Source: Sessilibacter corallicola | Lineage (GTDB): Bacteria > Pseudomonadota > Gammaproteobacteria > Pseudomonadales > Cellvibrionaceae | Reading direction: 5' to 3' | Assembly: GCF_021290925.1 (NCBI RefSeq) | Contig: NZ_JAJSLX010000003.1 | Span: forward strand, 1 to 64,000 | Length of the DNA stretch: 64,000 bases | Shown: positions 22,017 through 31,555 of the stretch, piece after piece | Layout of the letters: the number at the start of each line of letters is the position of its first letter | Position numbering within the stretch: position 1 is the stretch's first letter | Position numbers and translations under genes: made by a program | Notes under the pieces: generated by a model | What the model was told of the DNA's origin: nothing | Seen by the model: the letters and a program-made list of their open reading frames with translations, nothing else | Database searches by the model: none

Positions 22017-23207
22017 TTATCTAAAAAATTCAGATGCAGAATTACGTCGTACATTTCTTTGTGCTGATTTTTCTGTTTCCCACATGTGTAAAAGATTTGC
22101 TTCAAAACGTTCTATTTCTGGGCTTCGACATTGGTATTTATCAACAAATTCAGCTAAACCCCAAAACACCCTTGCTGCTGAAATTTGTTCACCGAAACCT
22201 GAGGCAGCCGTTGCTGTTGTAAAAATGGCACCGTGTTTGTTGCACAAAGCATTGCATGCTTTTTGAAAATCTGGATTAATCTTGTATTCAGTCGTTACTG
22301 ATCCACCCTCAAAACGTTCCAATTCAATACCGCTGTAAGTTTCTATAACTACATCGGAGAATTCTCGAGTAAATGAGATGTGTTGATAACCAGAATCATA
22401 ACAATCGTCTTGCCATTTCCCCGAGGTATACAACATATAACTACCGATTAAATCTTCTAATAACGTTATATCGCCAACTTTAGATAAAAAAGTAATTATT
22501 ACTCCAAACCCCACGGCATCACGTCCACCTGCGCGCTTGATTCCCAACATATAGGTCAACGCAAGATCGTATTGTCGGTCGTAATCTCCGTCATAAATAG
22601 CTTGCAAAAGTGGGCCACCTTTGAGTGTACAAGCCTCGCAAGTACGTTCATATTCAAGCTTTTCGGCTTGTTGCTTAGCGTACCGTTGCCGTTCTATTTC
22701 ATTTCGTCTTTTTTCGATGCTGCCATCACCGCAAAGAATAGGGATGTTGTCGGGTATTGAGTCAGGTGTAAAAGATTGCATGGTTTTGGTGAGTATTGCC
22801 TTCTTTTTAGGATCGGTGTAATTCGTGACATCACTAATATCGATACCTTGAAGTGCAGCATAGGTTTCGAGTATATCTGCTAATTTTCCGGTTTTTCGAT
22901 TATAAAATTTCGTGCCGCCAAAAATACCGAAGAAGCTGTGCTGATTACCTACTAGATCGATAAACTCTTGATCGCTTAATGTATCAGTACTGCCGTACTG
23001 TGCTGCAGTGATTTTGCGATAAAGTGTATTGTTGACCACAGGACAATCGGCCGTAAGGCCAACGCCAACCGTAGCCTTGAAGCTTTTCCACTGTTCAACA
23101 GTTACTCCGTCAGTAATTGATTGCGCGTGGAGCGCAGAAATGGGAGAGAAAACTAAAAACAATAAAACGTACGAAAATAGCTTTGTAGTAGGCACTTTTA
23201 CACTCAC
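22017..23207 (-). CDS. secreted hypothetical protein, 396 residues
   Basis: The only long minus-strand gene among the accessory genes of the first 25 kb. A signal peptide (residues 1-28, ending SALHAQS) exports it. The mature part has eight or nine cysteines, some spaced CxxC (CEAC, CNALC), a charged coiled-coil segment (about 165-185, ERQRYAKQQAEKLEYER) and a central alpha-helical region (about 200-235) whose LLQAIYDGDYDRQYDLAL resembles a Sel1/TPR-like helix pair. No domain is assigned with confidence. Start GTG 23207. It is convergent with the preceding secreted gene. Confidence 0.6.
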   Translation of the reverse strand: MSVKVPTTKLFSYVLLFLVFSPISALHAQSITDGVTVEQWKSFKATVGVGLTADCPVVNNTLYRKITAAQYGSTDTLSDQEFIDLVGNQHSFFGIFGGTKFYNRKTGKLADILETYAALQGIDISDVTNYTDPKKKAILTKTMQSFTPDSIPDNIPILCGDGSIEKRRNEIERQRYAKQQAEKLEYERTCEACTLKGGPLLQAIYDGDYDRQYDLALTYMLGIKRAGGRDAVGFGVIITFLSKVGDITLLEDLIGSYMLYTSGKWQDDCYDSGYQHISFTREFSDVVIETYSGIELERFEGGSVTTEYKINPDFQKACNALCNKHGAIFTTATAASGFGEQISAARVFWGLAEFVDKYQCRSPEIERFEANLLHMWETEKSAQRNVRRNSASEFFR

Positions 23208-24054
23208 TTAGTTTTCTGCTGTCAAATTAATGAACTGATCATTCAAGAATAAAATTTAACGGGATTGGCGACGAGCTGAATAGTATTTAACCATTTTAAT
23301 GGGCTTATTACCAACGATTTACGTTATTCAAAACTTGCCTATCGGATAGGTCATCTTTGTTTGCTGTGAAGATAGATCGAAACTGAATTAATAGATAAAA
23401 GTTTGCTTTTAGTTTGGGTAATTATTTTTAATTATCTGTAATGAGTTAATCGCGACTGCCTTAAATATCGAGGATCTTAGTGGTATCTAACTTATTTTCA
23501 TTTTTCTTTGGTGGTGTCATCTATATTTCCAATGCCTTTAAGTTTATTTTTATATTTTGTCGAAATTTTTATATTTGGCGCTTCGGCTGATGGTGAACTA
23601 AAGTGTTAGCTTGCAATCCTGGTAACTGATCTCAGATTATAATTCCTCTATATTCTTGTATTTCTCTTTCTTTATTCTATACATTCAGTATTAACCCCAG
23701 CTCTCAACTCTATTGAATATGGTGAGAAATTGTTACCTAAGAGTGTGAACTTAATCTAGTGTGTTGTCGGTTTCGCGCTTATATTTTTAGCAGAAGTTAA
23801 GGCAATCTAGCAGTTTAGACCTTGATGATTCCTGAAGGGAGAATAAATAAAATTATCGCTTCACTTTAGTTATATTCTGTTTTATTTTAATTTTGAACGG
23901 GCAGTCATTTTAGGGGTCTTAGATTGCTGTGAAGACTGTTTCCAGCTTAATAATTTTTAAGTGAATTCTGGATTTGTGACTGAGCCTTAATAAAATGGAA
24001 TCTGCCAAAACAAGATGGGAGCAGTCTTGTTTTTATAACTAGAGAAGTGAGTGA
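23208..24054 (+). other. 850-base intergenic region with recurring motif
   Basis: No gene is seen on either strand. TGAACTAAAGTGTTAG (23,594-23,609) is a one-base variant of the motif at 4087, 16277 and 18193. CTCTCA at 23,701 followed by ATGGTGAGAAATTG gives a weaker, one-base-longer version of the recurrent promoter-like element. The leader of the protease-like gene starts downstream, with AGAGAAGTGAGTG before ATG 24055. Confidence 0.45.
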
Positions 24055-25323
24055 ATGAAACACATAACCGTTGGGTTTTCGGTATTAATGTGCCTGTTAA
24101 TGTTGGTGGGCTGTGTCAGTAGTGACGTAAAAAAGCTTAGGGCATCTATTAATAACAATACGTCAGAATGGAGTATGCATAGCCGGGTAACTCGTATTCC
24201 TTTTAAAAATATTGATTACAAATTTGTGATTCCGGTTTCTTTAAACGATGGTAAAGAAGTGGGATTTGTTCTAGATACAGGGGCAGCAAGTTCTGCCCTA
24301 ATGGAATCTCATCAAACCATTGATCTCAATTTGGCCTCACGAGGCCAGCTTACAATAAACGGTAGCGGTGATGGAAAAGGTTCTCAGGCCAGCTTTATTC
24401 ACAATGTGGATATTGGCGCTGGTGATCTAGTGTTAAAAAATAAAACGATTGTTAATGTAACACTGGCTGGCATGCCTTTTTTTGAAAGCTTAGACGAAGT
24501 CTTTTTTGATGGGATTCTTGGATACGATTTCTTTAATTACCTTGTTGTAGAAATTAATCATGATCAGTCTACTATCACCCTGTATGACAACGATGAGTTT
24601 GAACGTATCTCGCATAACATGTTGAATCAGGGGTGGGTAAAAGTGCCACTGGACATAGTCGGAGGAAGGACCTACGTAAAAAGTAAGGTGTTGTTAAAAG
24701 GTCAAAATTCACCCATAGAACTCAAGCTTCTTCTTGATACTGGTTCAAATTCCGGGTTAGATCTTTCGCCTAAATCGCATGACAAAATCGAATTTCCAGA
24801 AACTCATTACGCCTCAGAGTCAAGTGGTTTCAACGGTAATCATGAAGTCAAGAACGGCTTAGTCCCGTACCTTGATATCGGTGGATTCGAGGTAAAAGAC
24901 CTTGTAGGTAGCTACACGGATTTTGGGGTCGCTCCGAGTGACCGAAATTCAGGTGTTCATGGTGCTATTGGTATGAAATTGTTTTCCAAATTTAATACTG
25001 TATTTAATTATCAAGGAGGCTACATGTTAATCAAGCCTAATGATACGTTTGATACACCTATTACGGCTGATCGGTCTGGGCTAGGAATACTAGTACATAA
25101 AGACGGTTACATTGTAAAACGAATAGATGAGGAACTTTCAGCTCAGCAGCCAAATTTAGGATTGGGAGATATTATTCTGTCTTTCAACAATAAACCCGCA
25201 ACCCCTGAAAATATGGTCAGCTTTAGACAATTATTATCTTCCTGGGCAGATACCATTAATATTTGTTGGATGAAGGAATTAAAGCGCCATTGTGAAGATA
25301 TTGCATTAATGGATAGGCTGTAA
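24055..25323 (+). CDS. lipoprotein with two retropepsin-like domains and a PDZ-like end
   Basis: A 422-residue protein. The signal peptide ends MLVGC, so Cys20 is lipidated. Two aspartyl-protease half-type domains follow. The first holds VGFVLDTGAASSALM near residue 72, and the second LKLLLDTGSNSGLDL near 225; each has the catalytic DTG triad and later FDGILGYDFF and GAIGMKLFSKF (ILG/AIG) motifs. The last 85 residues (GLGILVHKDGYIVKRI, then GLGDIILSFNNKPA) fit a PDZ domain. Retropepsin-fold domains act as dimers, so two in one chain could make an intramolecular protease. Cleavage targets are unknown; the location is probably periplasmic. Confidence 0.78.
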   Translation: MKHITVGFSVLMCLLMLVGCVSSDVKKLRASINNNTSEWSMHSRVTRIPFKNIDYKFVIPVSLNDGKEVGFVLDTGAASSALMESHQTIDLNLASRGQLTINGSGDGKGSQASFIHNVDIGAGDLVLKNKTIVNVTLAGMPFFESLDEVFFDGILGYDFFNYLVVEINHDQSTITLYDNDEFERISHNMLNQGWVKVPLDIVGGRTYVKSKVLLKGQNSPIELKLLLDTGSNSGLDLSPKSHDKIEFPETHYASESSGFNGNHEVKNGLVPYLDIGGFEVKDLVGSYTDFGVAPSDRNSGVHGAIGMKLFSKFNTVFNYQGGYMLIKPNDTFDTPITADRSGLGILVHKDGYIVKRIDEELSAQQPNLGLGDIILSFNNKPATPENMVSFRQLLSSWADTINICWMKELKRHCEDIALMDRL

Positions 25324-25519
25324 ATACATTTAACAGACCACGATTACACAAAGTAAAAGTGCATTTTGCATAGCTCTGGTGTTGTTGCATTCATTGTACT
25401 GCTAAGAACGGTTTCGATTGCTAGCAGTGCTGAGCGTATTGATTTAATCAGAAATTAATTAAAATCTGATTCGCCAGTGTTTTTGGCGTTATAAACTCAA
25501 ATAAACGGTATAGATTATT

Positions 25520-25544
25520 CCCGGCTCTGAAAACCAGAGCCGGG
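25520..25544 (-). terminator. hairpin after pta
   Basis: CCCGGCTCTG, loop of five bases, CAGAGCCGGG: a perfect 10-bp stem that lies just beyond the pta stop on the minus strand. There is no long T-run, so it may act as a 3'-end stabiliser or a weak terminator. Confidence 0.6.
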
Positions 25545-25551
25545 TGATTTA

Positions 25552-27687
25552 TCAACTTCCAGCTTGAATGGCTGTAAGGGCGATGGTGAAGACAATATCG
25601 TCCACGAGTGCGCCGCGAGACAAATCGTTTACTGGTTTGTTCATGCCTTGCAGCATCGGTCCGATACTGATTACATCGGCACTTCGCTGTACGGCTTTGT
25701 AGGTGGTGTTGCCGGTGTTTAAATCAGGGAAAATAAACACGGTAGCTTTACCGGCCACGCTGCTGTCCGGCGCCTTGCTGCGGGCAACGTTTTCCATAAT
25801 TGCCGCATCGTATTGCAACGGTCCGTCGATTAATAAATCCGGACGTTTTTCTCGGGCGATACGTGTTGCTTCGCGTACCTTGTCTACATCGGCGCCTGCC
25901 CCTGAACCGCCAGTGCTGTAGCTGATCATGGCGACTCTCGGCGGAATACCAAAAGCTTTAGCAGAGTCGGCGCTTTGAATCGCGATGTCGGCCAGTTGTT
26001 CGGCATTTGGGTCGGGATTAATGGCACAATCGCCGTAAACCAACACCTGATCAGGCAAGCACATAAAAAATATCGACGACACTAAATTGGTGCCGGGTGC
26101 GGTTTTGATCAATTGCAACGGCGGCCTGATGGTATTCGCGGTTGTGTGAACGGCACCACTCACTAAGCCATCAACGTGGCCCATTTCTAACATCATGGTG
26201 CCTAAAACAACGTTATCTTCTAATTGTTGGTCGGCGATGATCGCGGTCATACCTTTATGGCTGCGCAATTCTACAAGGCGTGCAACATAGTGTTCGCGAA
26301 TTTGCTCGGGCTCAAACACTTCAACGCCAGGCCCTAAAGTAATGCCATGACCTTTGGCAATGCGCTCGATTTCTTCTCTATTACCCAACAGCGTGCAGTG
26401 GGCGATGCCTCGCTCGGCACAAATGACCGCGGCACGAATCGTACGCGGCTCTTCACCTTCGGGTAAGACAATGCGCTTATTGGCTTGGCGTGCTCGTTCG
26501 ATCAATTGATAACGGAAAGCGGGCGGCGAGAGTCGGCGTTCGCGATTTGGCGCGCTGAAGCGTTGCAGCCACTGTGTGTCGATGTGCGCTGCGCTGTTTT
26601 CGCGCAGTTGTTCGATACGTTCGATGTCATCGAGAGGAACTTCTTGGCTAAAACGCGGCAAGCTTAGCGCAGTTTGCCAGCTGTCAGTTGAAACACTCAA
26701 GATGGGTAGGCCAGAAGCACGGGCATCGTGGCACAACTTCATAATGCCTTCGTTCGGTTCATAATCTCCGGTCAGCACCAGTGCTGCCAAATCAAGACCG
26801 TTCAGCGCCGCTAAGCAAACCGCAAGAATAATATCGTCGCGATCGCCCGATGTGAGAATCATGGTGCCGGCTTTCAGTTCTGGCAAAATATTACCAACCG
26901 TACGTGCGCAAAGGCGAATACGGGAAACTCTGCGTGTGTCCATTTCACCGGCATTGATGGCTCGGGCTTTTAGGTAATCGGCAATATCACTCACGCGTGG
27001 TGAGTTCAGAGGCGTACTCCAAGTAATGCCACCAATCAGCTGAAAGTGCGGACCAAAAACCGTGCAGTGCTCGCGGACAACGTCTTCCGTTAAACTGAAA
27101 GACATTGGGTTATCTGAAGTTGCTTCCCAGCACGGTCGCCCGTCGCAATCAACGGGAGCCCCGAGTTTGGTCAGCAAGCAGCCGAGTACTTTTCTATTAT
27201 GAATACCGCCAAATGCGCGAGCCGTAATATCAATATGATCTTCCAACGCTTCTGGCGTATCGTTGCCTGGGGCCGCAACCAATACGACCTCGGCATCCAA
27301 AGCTTTGGCGATTTGTTTGTTGATTCGCGTGGCATAAGGCTGATTGTGAGTTGGCACCATGCCTTCAATAATCACAACATCGGCGTCTGCGGGCCGGGTT
27401 TGTTCAAATCGGGCGACAATTTCTTCCAGCAATTGCTCACCGCGACCTTCACTGACGTAGTGCTCGGCTTCACGAATATCAATAGGCTCAGCAATCGTGG
27501 CTTTGCAGCTTGGTTGCAGCATGGCGATGCTTCGATCGCAACCTTCGTCGGCGGCTGTGGGTTGAGCAATGGGTTTGAAAAAGTGGACATTAATTCCCTG
27601 TCTGTCCATGGCGTGAAAAAGACCATTAACAGCAGTGGTCAAGCCCGCACCTAGTCCAGTTGGCGCAAGCATTAAGGTATGTGACAC
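25552..27687 (-). CDS. pta: phosphate acetyltransferase, long form
   Basis: It interconverts acetyl-CoA and acetyl phosphate in the cytoplasm, paired with acetate kinase. The 711 residues match the long bacterial form. An N-terminal BioD-like P-loop-type region (LAPTGLGAGLTTAVNGLFHAM) is followed by a DRTGG domain (about 215-330). The C-terminal PTA_PTB catalytic domain (about 385-710) carries VLPEGEEPRTIRAA, DGLVSGAVHTTANTIRPPLQ and SIGPMLQGMNKPVNDLSRGA. It lies 67 bases after ackA, with a hairpin between them. The start is ATG 27687. Acetyl phosphate from this pair can also phosphorylate response regulators. Confidence 0.97.
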   Translation of the reverse strand: MSHTLMLAPTGLGAGLTTAVNGLFHAMDRQGINVHFFKPIAQPTAADEGCDRSIAMLQPSCKATIAEPIDIREAEHYVSEGRGEQLLEEIVARFEQTRPADADVVIIEGMVPTHNQPYATRINKQIAKALDAEVVLVAAPGNDTPEALEDHIDITARAFGGIHNRKVLGCLLTKLGAPVDCDGRPCWEATSDNPMSFSLTEDVVREHCTVFGPHFQLIGGITWSTPLNSPRVSDIADYLKARAINAGEMDTRRVSRIRLCARTVGNILPELKAGTMILTSGDRDDIILAVCLAALNGLDLAALVLTGDYEPNEGIMKLCHDARASGLPILSVSTDSWQTALSLPRFSQEVPLDDIERIEQLRENSAAHIDTQWLQRFSAPNRERRLSPPAFRYQLIERARQANKRIVLPEGEEPRTIRAAVICAERGIAHCTLLGNREEIERIAKGHGITLGPGVEVFEPEQIREHYVARLVELRSHKGMTAIIADQQLEDNVVLGTMMLEMGHVDGLVSGAVHTTANTIRPPLQLIKTAPGTNLVSSIFFMCLPDQVLVYGDCAINPDPNAEQLADIAIQSADSAKAFGIPPRVAMISYSTGGSGAGADVDKVREATRIAREKRPDLLIDGPLQYDAAIMENVARSKAPDSSVAGKATVFIFPDLNTGNTTYKAVQRSADVISIGPMLQGMNKPVNDLSRGALVDDIVFTIALTAIQAGS

Positions 27688-27711
27688 GTGGGTTCCTCAG
27701 AAAAATCGGGA

Positions 27712-27729
27712 GGGGGAGTGCGCTCCCCC
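27712..27729 (-). terminator. intergenic hairpin between ackA and pta
   Basis: GGGGGAG-TGCG-CTCCCCC, followed on the minus strand by a T-rich tail (GATTTTT) starting about six bases beyond. It could partly terminate ackA transcripts and so set the ackA:pta ratio. Confidence 0.55.
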
Positions 27730-27754
27730 GTGCATAGCAAATTTGAGATTTAAA

Positions 27755-28957
27755 TCAGGCGATAAAGGCAGCTGCGTCTTGGGCGATCATCAACTCTTCA
27801 TTGGTTGGGATGACCAAAACAGCAGGGCCAGATTCGGTAGAAATACGGCCTTGCTGACCGCGAATGCAACGCTCATTGGCGGCTGCATCTAATTCCAATC
27901 CGAGGAAGCCCAACTGACGGATAACTTCGCCTCGAATTAATGTTGAGTTCTCACCGATGCCGCCGGTAAATACCAATGCGTCTAAGCGCCCTAATGGCAC
28001 CACTAGAGACGCAATTTCTTTCGCTAAGCGGTAGCTGTAGATTTCCAGAGCCAATTGGCTCAGTTCGTGGTCGCCTGCGGCGGCTTCTTCAATGCTGCGG
28101 CAATCGTTGCTCAGGCCAGAGATGCCCAACAAACCACTTTTTTTCCAGAGAATATCGCTGACTTCATCCATGCTCATATTCAGATTTTGCACGAGATATT
28201 CAGGAATACTTGGGTCGATACTGCCACAGCGTGTGCCGTGAACCACACCTTCGTTTGGCGTCATGCCCATGCTGGTATCTTGGCTTTTACCACCATCAAC
28301 TGCAGCAACGCTGGCGCCGTTGCCCAAGTGGGCAATAACGGTTGCCAATTCCGACTCGTCACGACCAAGTTCGACAGCCGCTTGCTGAGAAACGTAGCGG
28401 TAGCTGGTACCGTGAAAACCGTAACGACGAATGCCGTGGTCTTTGTAAAGATCGTAGGGCAGTGGGTAAATACAAGCTTTTGACGGCATGGTTTGATGAA
28501 ATGCCGTATCAAATACCGCGGTATGCGGTAAGTCTGGAAAGACCTCGCGTGCTGCTTCAATACCTAAAATATTGGCGGGATTGTGCAACGGTGCAAGGTG
28601 CTCACATTCACGCAATTGGGTAATGGTCGCGTCATTGATCAGCATGGATTTATGGAATAACTCGCCGCCGTGAACAACACGATGGCCCACAGCTTTGATT
28701 TTTTCTACCAAGCCATCAACACGCTGAACAACCTTAACAATCTCGCTGATGGCGCGACTGTGATTGGCGTTTTCGATCGGTATATTGGTTTTACCGTCGG
28801 CTGATTTTACAGTCAGTGAGGCTTCGGCACTCTCTAAGCGTTCCGCTTGTCCATGCAGTACTTCGGCACCGCAGGTGTGGTCAATGATGGCAAATTTGAG
28901 GGAAGAACTGCCACAATTTAATACAAGAACTAATGATTCAGACATGAGGTCTATCAC
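27755..28957 (-). CDS. ackA: acetate kinase
   Basis: ATP-dependent, reversible phosphorylation of acetate to acetyl phosphate. At 400 residues it has the usual length, with the ASKHA-fold motifs in order: VLNCGSSSLKFAI at the start, GHRVVHGGELF near 90, GFHGTSYRYVS near 180, HLGNGASVAAVDGGKSQDTSMGMTP near 210, and VFTGGIGENS near 330. The start is ATG 28957 with AAGGTGAT upstream. It is the first gene of the ackA-pta unit. About 400 bases upstream lie two TTGATCAA palindromes and a copy of the ACTAAAGTATT motif on this strand. Confidence 0.97.
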   Translation of the reverse strand: MIDLMSESLVLVLNCGSSSLKFAIIDHTCGAEVLHGQAERLESAEASLTVKSADGKTNIPIENANHSRAISEIVKVVQRVDGLVEKIKAVGHRVVHGGELFHKSMLINDATITQLRECEHLAPLHNPANILGIEAAREVFPDLPHTAVFDTAFHQTMPSKACIYPLPYDLYKDHGIRRYGFHGTSYRYVSQQAAVELGRDESELATVIAHLGNGASVAAVDGGKSQDTSMGMTPNEGVVHGTRCGSIDPSIPEYLVQNLNMSMDEVSDILWKKSGLLGISGLSNDCRSIEEAAAGDHELSQLALEIYSYRLAKEIASLVVPLGRLDALVFTGGIGENSTLIRGEVIRQLGFLGLELDAAANERCIRGQQGRISTESGPAVLVIPTNEELMIAQDAAAFIA

Positions 28958-29622
28958 CTTAATTAATGGCTCCCAAGCCGTGTTCCGGGTTTGTAAACAT
29001 GGCTAAAACAAGGAGAAATACATTCAAGAATCGACGTAATAGAGGATGCCCGGTGACGAAGATCGGTGTTGAACTGAACGTCAGAATTAGCAATAGGTGT
29101 CGCACCTACTACCTCGATTCACAATTCACCAGGGCTTGTATTTTTATTAGGCTGGTTTCGGGCGCCAAGTCTAAAGGAAGATAGAAAAAAATCCAGAATT
29201 TATTAGACTTTAGTCGTATAAATTACAATGTGCGGTAATTCGTAAATTGGCTTATTAAAGTGTTGAGTACAAGGTGTGGATGGTAACTAACTGTATTATA
29301 AAGAAAAAATAAAATTAGTTGTATTGGTTTAGTAATTAGGTGAGCGTGTTTTGATCAATACTTTAGTATTGCTTTTGGTGGGTTATAGTTTGGTCGCTGT
29401 TTGATCAAAGATGACAGGATTGTTAAGTGCTTGTGACAGCCAATGAACTTTCTAAGTTGATTCAGACAGCTGGTTTCGATGAGCCCACTCGATTTTACTA
29501 AGTTGGTTTAATTAATGGTTAGTATTGTCGCAAGGGTTTTAAGAAGATCTAATTTGAAAAAGAGAAGTGTAGATTTAAAGATCGATTGTTTTGTACTTAA
29601 ATGCAGCTAAATTACAATAATT
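28958..29622 (-). other. ackA upstream region, no gene
   Basis: No gene is seen in 665 bases. Two TTGATCAA palindromes lie at 29,351-29,358 and 29,401-29,408, exactly 50 bases apart. Between them is CAATACTTTAGTATTG (29,356-29,371), whose complementary strand reads ACTAAAGTATT, the core of the recurrent motif found four times in the accessory region. Confidence 0.5.
29351..29408 (-). promoter_or_regulatory. paired TTGATCAA palindromes upstream of ackA
   Basis: Two identical 8-bp palindromes, 50 bases centre to centre, flank an ACTAAAGTATT copy. They sit about 400 bases from ackA. They do not match the FNR box TTGAT-N4-ATCAA, although the half-site TTGAT is shared. A regulator-binding role is an inference. 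Confidence 0.35.
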
Positions 29623-30180
29623 ATGAAAATAACATCAGGCCCGTACGAAGTAACTCTAATCGATGAACCGATCTATTCTCTACGGTCGGTAGATAATCCG
29701 AGAAGCTACCTTCGTGAATATTGTCGTGACAAAAAATATCATCATGCTTGCGCACATGGAATTAATGTTGTGGAAAATAAAGCGCTTTTGAGTTCTGCCG
29801 TACTTATAGGTATCGGCGGCGCGACTGGAGTTCACGAAAACTCAATTGTATTGGATGGCAGTAGTTTATACGTTGCTGCCGGAGATGCTCTTTATTCTTT
29901 ATCATTACCCACTCTTGAATTAAATTGGTGTGAACAAGTCGATTTGGCGGCCTGCTTTGGGGTTTTTCTTCTTCCGAATAGAGATTGCCTTTTAACGTGT
30001 GGAGAGCTTGAAATTGGCTGTTATTCTAAAGCTGGCGAAAAATTGTGGGGTTCTAGTGGGGGTGATATTTTTACCGGAGAAATAGAAATTAAAAATAATA
30101 TGGCTGAGGTTTCTGATTTTATCGGTGATACATATGAGATTGACTTACATAATGGGAAAATAGTAAACATTAGAAGCTAG
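29623..30180 (+). CDS. beta-propeller-like hypothetical protein
   Basis: A 185-residue, cytoplasmic-looking protein made of short strands that resemble PQQ/WD-type blades: NSIVLDGSSLYVAAGDALYSLSLPTLELNW, CLLTCGELEIGCYSKAGEKLWG and AEVSDFIGDTYEIDLHNGKIV. The 'ALYSLSLPTLELNW' and 'CYSKAGEKLWG' segments follow the blade pattern, but only about three blades are present, too few for a closed propeller alone. Function is unknown. It stands alone between AT-rich gaps, and no Shine-Dalgarno is clear before ATG 29623. Confidence 0.55.
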   Translation: MKITSGPYEVTLIDEPIYSLRSVDNPRSYLREYCRDKKYHHACAHGINVVENKALLSSAVLIGIGGATGVHENSIVLDGSSLYVAAGDALYSLSLPTLELNWCEQVDLAACFGVFLLPNRDCLLTCGELEIGCYSKAGEKLWGSSGGDIFTGEIEIKNNMAEVSDFIGDTYEIDLHNGKIVNIRS

Positions 30181-30716
30181 TTTCATGAGAGTTATTAAAC
30201 ATAGTGTTACGGTAAGTTTGTTCGTTTACCCTGCATATGGTTGCATTCCTAATGAGCCGTTAGTGATTCTATTTGGGAAGATAAATGGCCATTTCTATAA
30301 CTGAGGGTTAGACCTTAATAAGAATGGCAAGGCCGCGAATTTGCGCTTGAATCTGGGACCAGCCGTTTTGTGCATGCACGCACTTGTGGGCATACTCTTT
30401 CAGGGTCTTCCAGTTTTTCCTGCTCCCTTCGTTTGGGAGAAAGGTAGTGTTTTTTTATTTATCCTGGCTGACCTTTAAAAGCGCGTCTAACCAGAAACAA
30501 CTCGTTGGTTGGACTGATTGTGAGGTTAATCAGAGACTGCTATACCTTCATGACTTACTGAATTGCGATTGCACAGTCTTCCAGCTTCTATTTCTAGACG
30601 CTATCTTTTAGTATTATCCATTCGTTTATATGCTTGTCGTTTGTGATATGCAGTGACAGAAATAATAAATAAAGCGACATCACGGTTGTACAATTCAACA
30701 TTCTATGGAGAGCAGT
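30181..30716 (+). other. intergenic region before the lipase, no gene
   Basis: A frame at 30,384-30,611 exists but its composition (Phe, Leu and Cys rich, no ribosome site) looks random. The recurrent motif TGAGGTTAATCAGAGACTGCT is at 30,521-30,541, and an inverted repeat AACCAGAAACAACTCGTTGGTT lies at about 30,489-30,510. Confidence 0.45.
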
Positions 30717-31529
30717 ATGAAGCGTGTTTCACCTTATAAAACTGATCTGGATTCTGGTAATGCCTACTGGATGGCGCGGTTGTCAAAAGAGGTTTATCGT
30801 AAAAAATCCGAATCCGATGAAATGCCTGACGAAGAGAAAATTCTGACTAATATTAAAGAAGAAGATTCTAAGTTTGTTAGTGTGTTTGGTGTTAATAAAA
30901 ACAGTGCCCAGGCTGCGTTGATTGAGCACGAAGATTACATTTGTATTGCATTTCGGGGTACAGACGAACCCGCTGACTGGCTGGATAATATCAATGCGTT
31001 TTCTACCAAAGAATTGTTCGGTGAGTTTCATCGAGGTTTTTGGAACAGCGTTGAAGATGTTTGGCAACCCATTAACGACAGATTCAGAGAGTTACAAAGC
31101 CACAGAAAACGTCCTTTGTTTATAACCGGCCATAGTTTAGGCGGTGCAATGGCGACGGTTGCTGCAGCTAAACTGGTTCACGAAGACAAGCCATTTACCA
31201 GCGTGTATACCTTTGGTCAGCCGCGTGTGGTAACCCGCAATACCGCGCAAGTTTTTAATATGGAGTGTAAATCTCGCTATTATCGTTTCCACAATAACAA
31301 CGATATTGTAACGCGTGTTCCGGCCCGGCTTATGGGTTATAGTCATATTGGCAGTTATTTGTACATTACCGATGAAGAAGAAATTCATCGCGAGGTTGGC
31401 TTTTGGTTCCGGTTTGTCGATCATGTGGATGGTGCAATCAGTTCTTGGGATGAAAAAGGCATTGATGCAATCACTGATCACGATATGAATAAATATTTGA
31501 AAGCCGTAGAATTGTGGAAGTTAAAATAA
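30717..31529 (+). CDS. class 3 lipase-like alpha/beta hydrolase
   Basis: A 270-residue esterase/lipase of the fungal lipase-like (class 3) family. The nucleophile elbow is GHSLGG (ITGHSLGGAMATVAAA) at about residue 137. FRGTDEPADWLDN is the oxyanion-hole strand. The Asp of NNNDIVTRVP and the His of VDHVDG are the likely remaining triad members. There is no signal peptide, so it is cytoplasmic or exported by another route; substrates are probably lipids or short esters. ATG 30717 has a GGAGAG site; the earlier ATG 30705 would sit upstream of it. It is followed by a lipoprotein gene after 155 bases. Confidence 0.88.
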   Translation: MKRVSPYKTDLDSGNAYWMARLSKEVYRKKSESDEMPDEEKILTNIKEEDSKFVSVFGVNKNSAQAALIEHEDYICIAFRGTDEPADWLDNINAFSTKELFGEFHRGFWNSVEDVWQPINDRFRELQSHRKRPLFITGHSLGGAMATVAAAKLVHEDKPFTSVYTFGQPRVVTRNTAQVFNMECKSRYYRFHNNNDIVTRVPARLMGYSHIGSYLYITDEEEIHREVGFWFRFVDHVDGAISSWDEKGIDAITDHDMNKYLKAVELWKLK

Positions 31530-31555
31530 TCTGAGTTCTCTCTACTTTTAATGTC

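Noticed and set aside
21889-22266. Plus-strand frame antisense to the 396-residue secreted protein
   Set aside because: Antisense shadow of a gene with a clear signal peptide; no own ribosome site.
27199-28483. Plus-strand frames antisense to pta and ackA (about 27,199 and 28,055)
   Set aside because: They lie opposite well-conserved enzymes and their length follows from codon bias of the sense strand.
29351-29408. FNR boxes upstream of ackA
   Set aside because: TTGATCAA has the half-sites directly adjacent without the N4 spacer of the FNR consensus, so it is recorded only as an unexplained palindrome pair.
30384-30611. 75-codon frame upstream of the lipase
   Set aside because: No ribosome site, and its composition is dominated by Phe, Leu and Cys; it lies in a likely regulatory gap.
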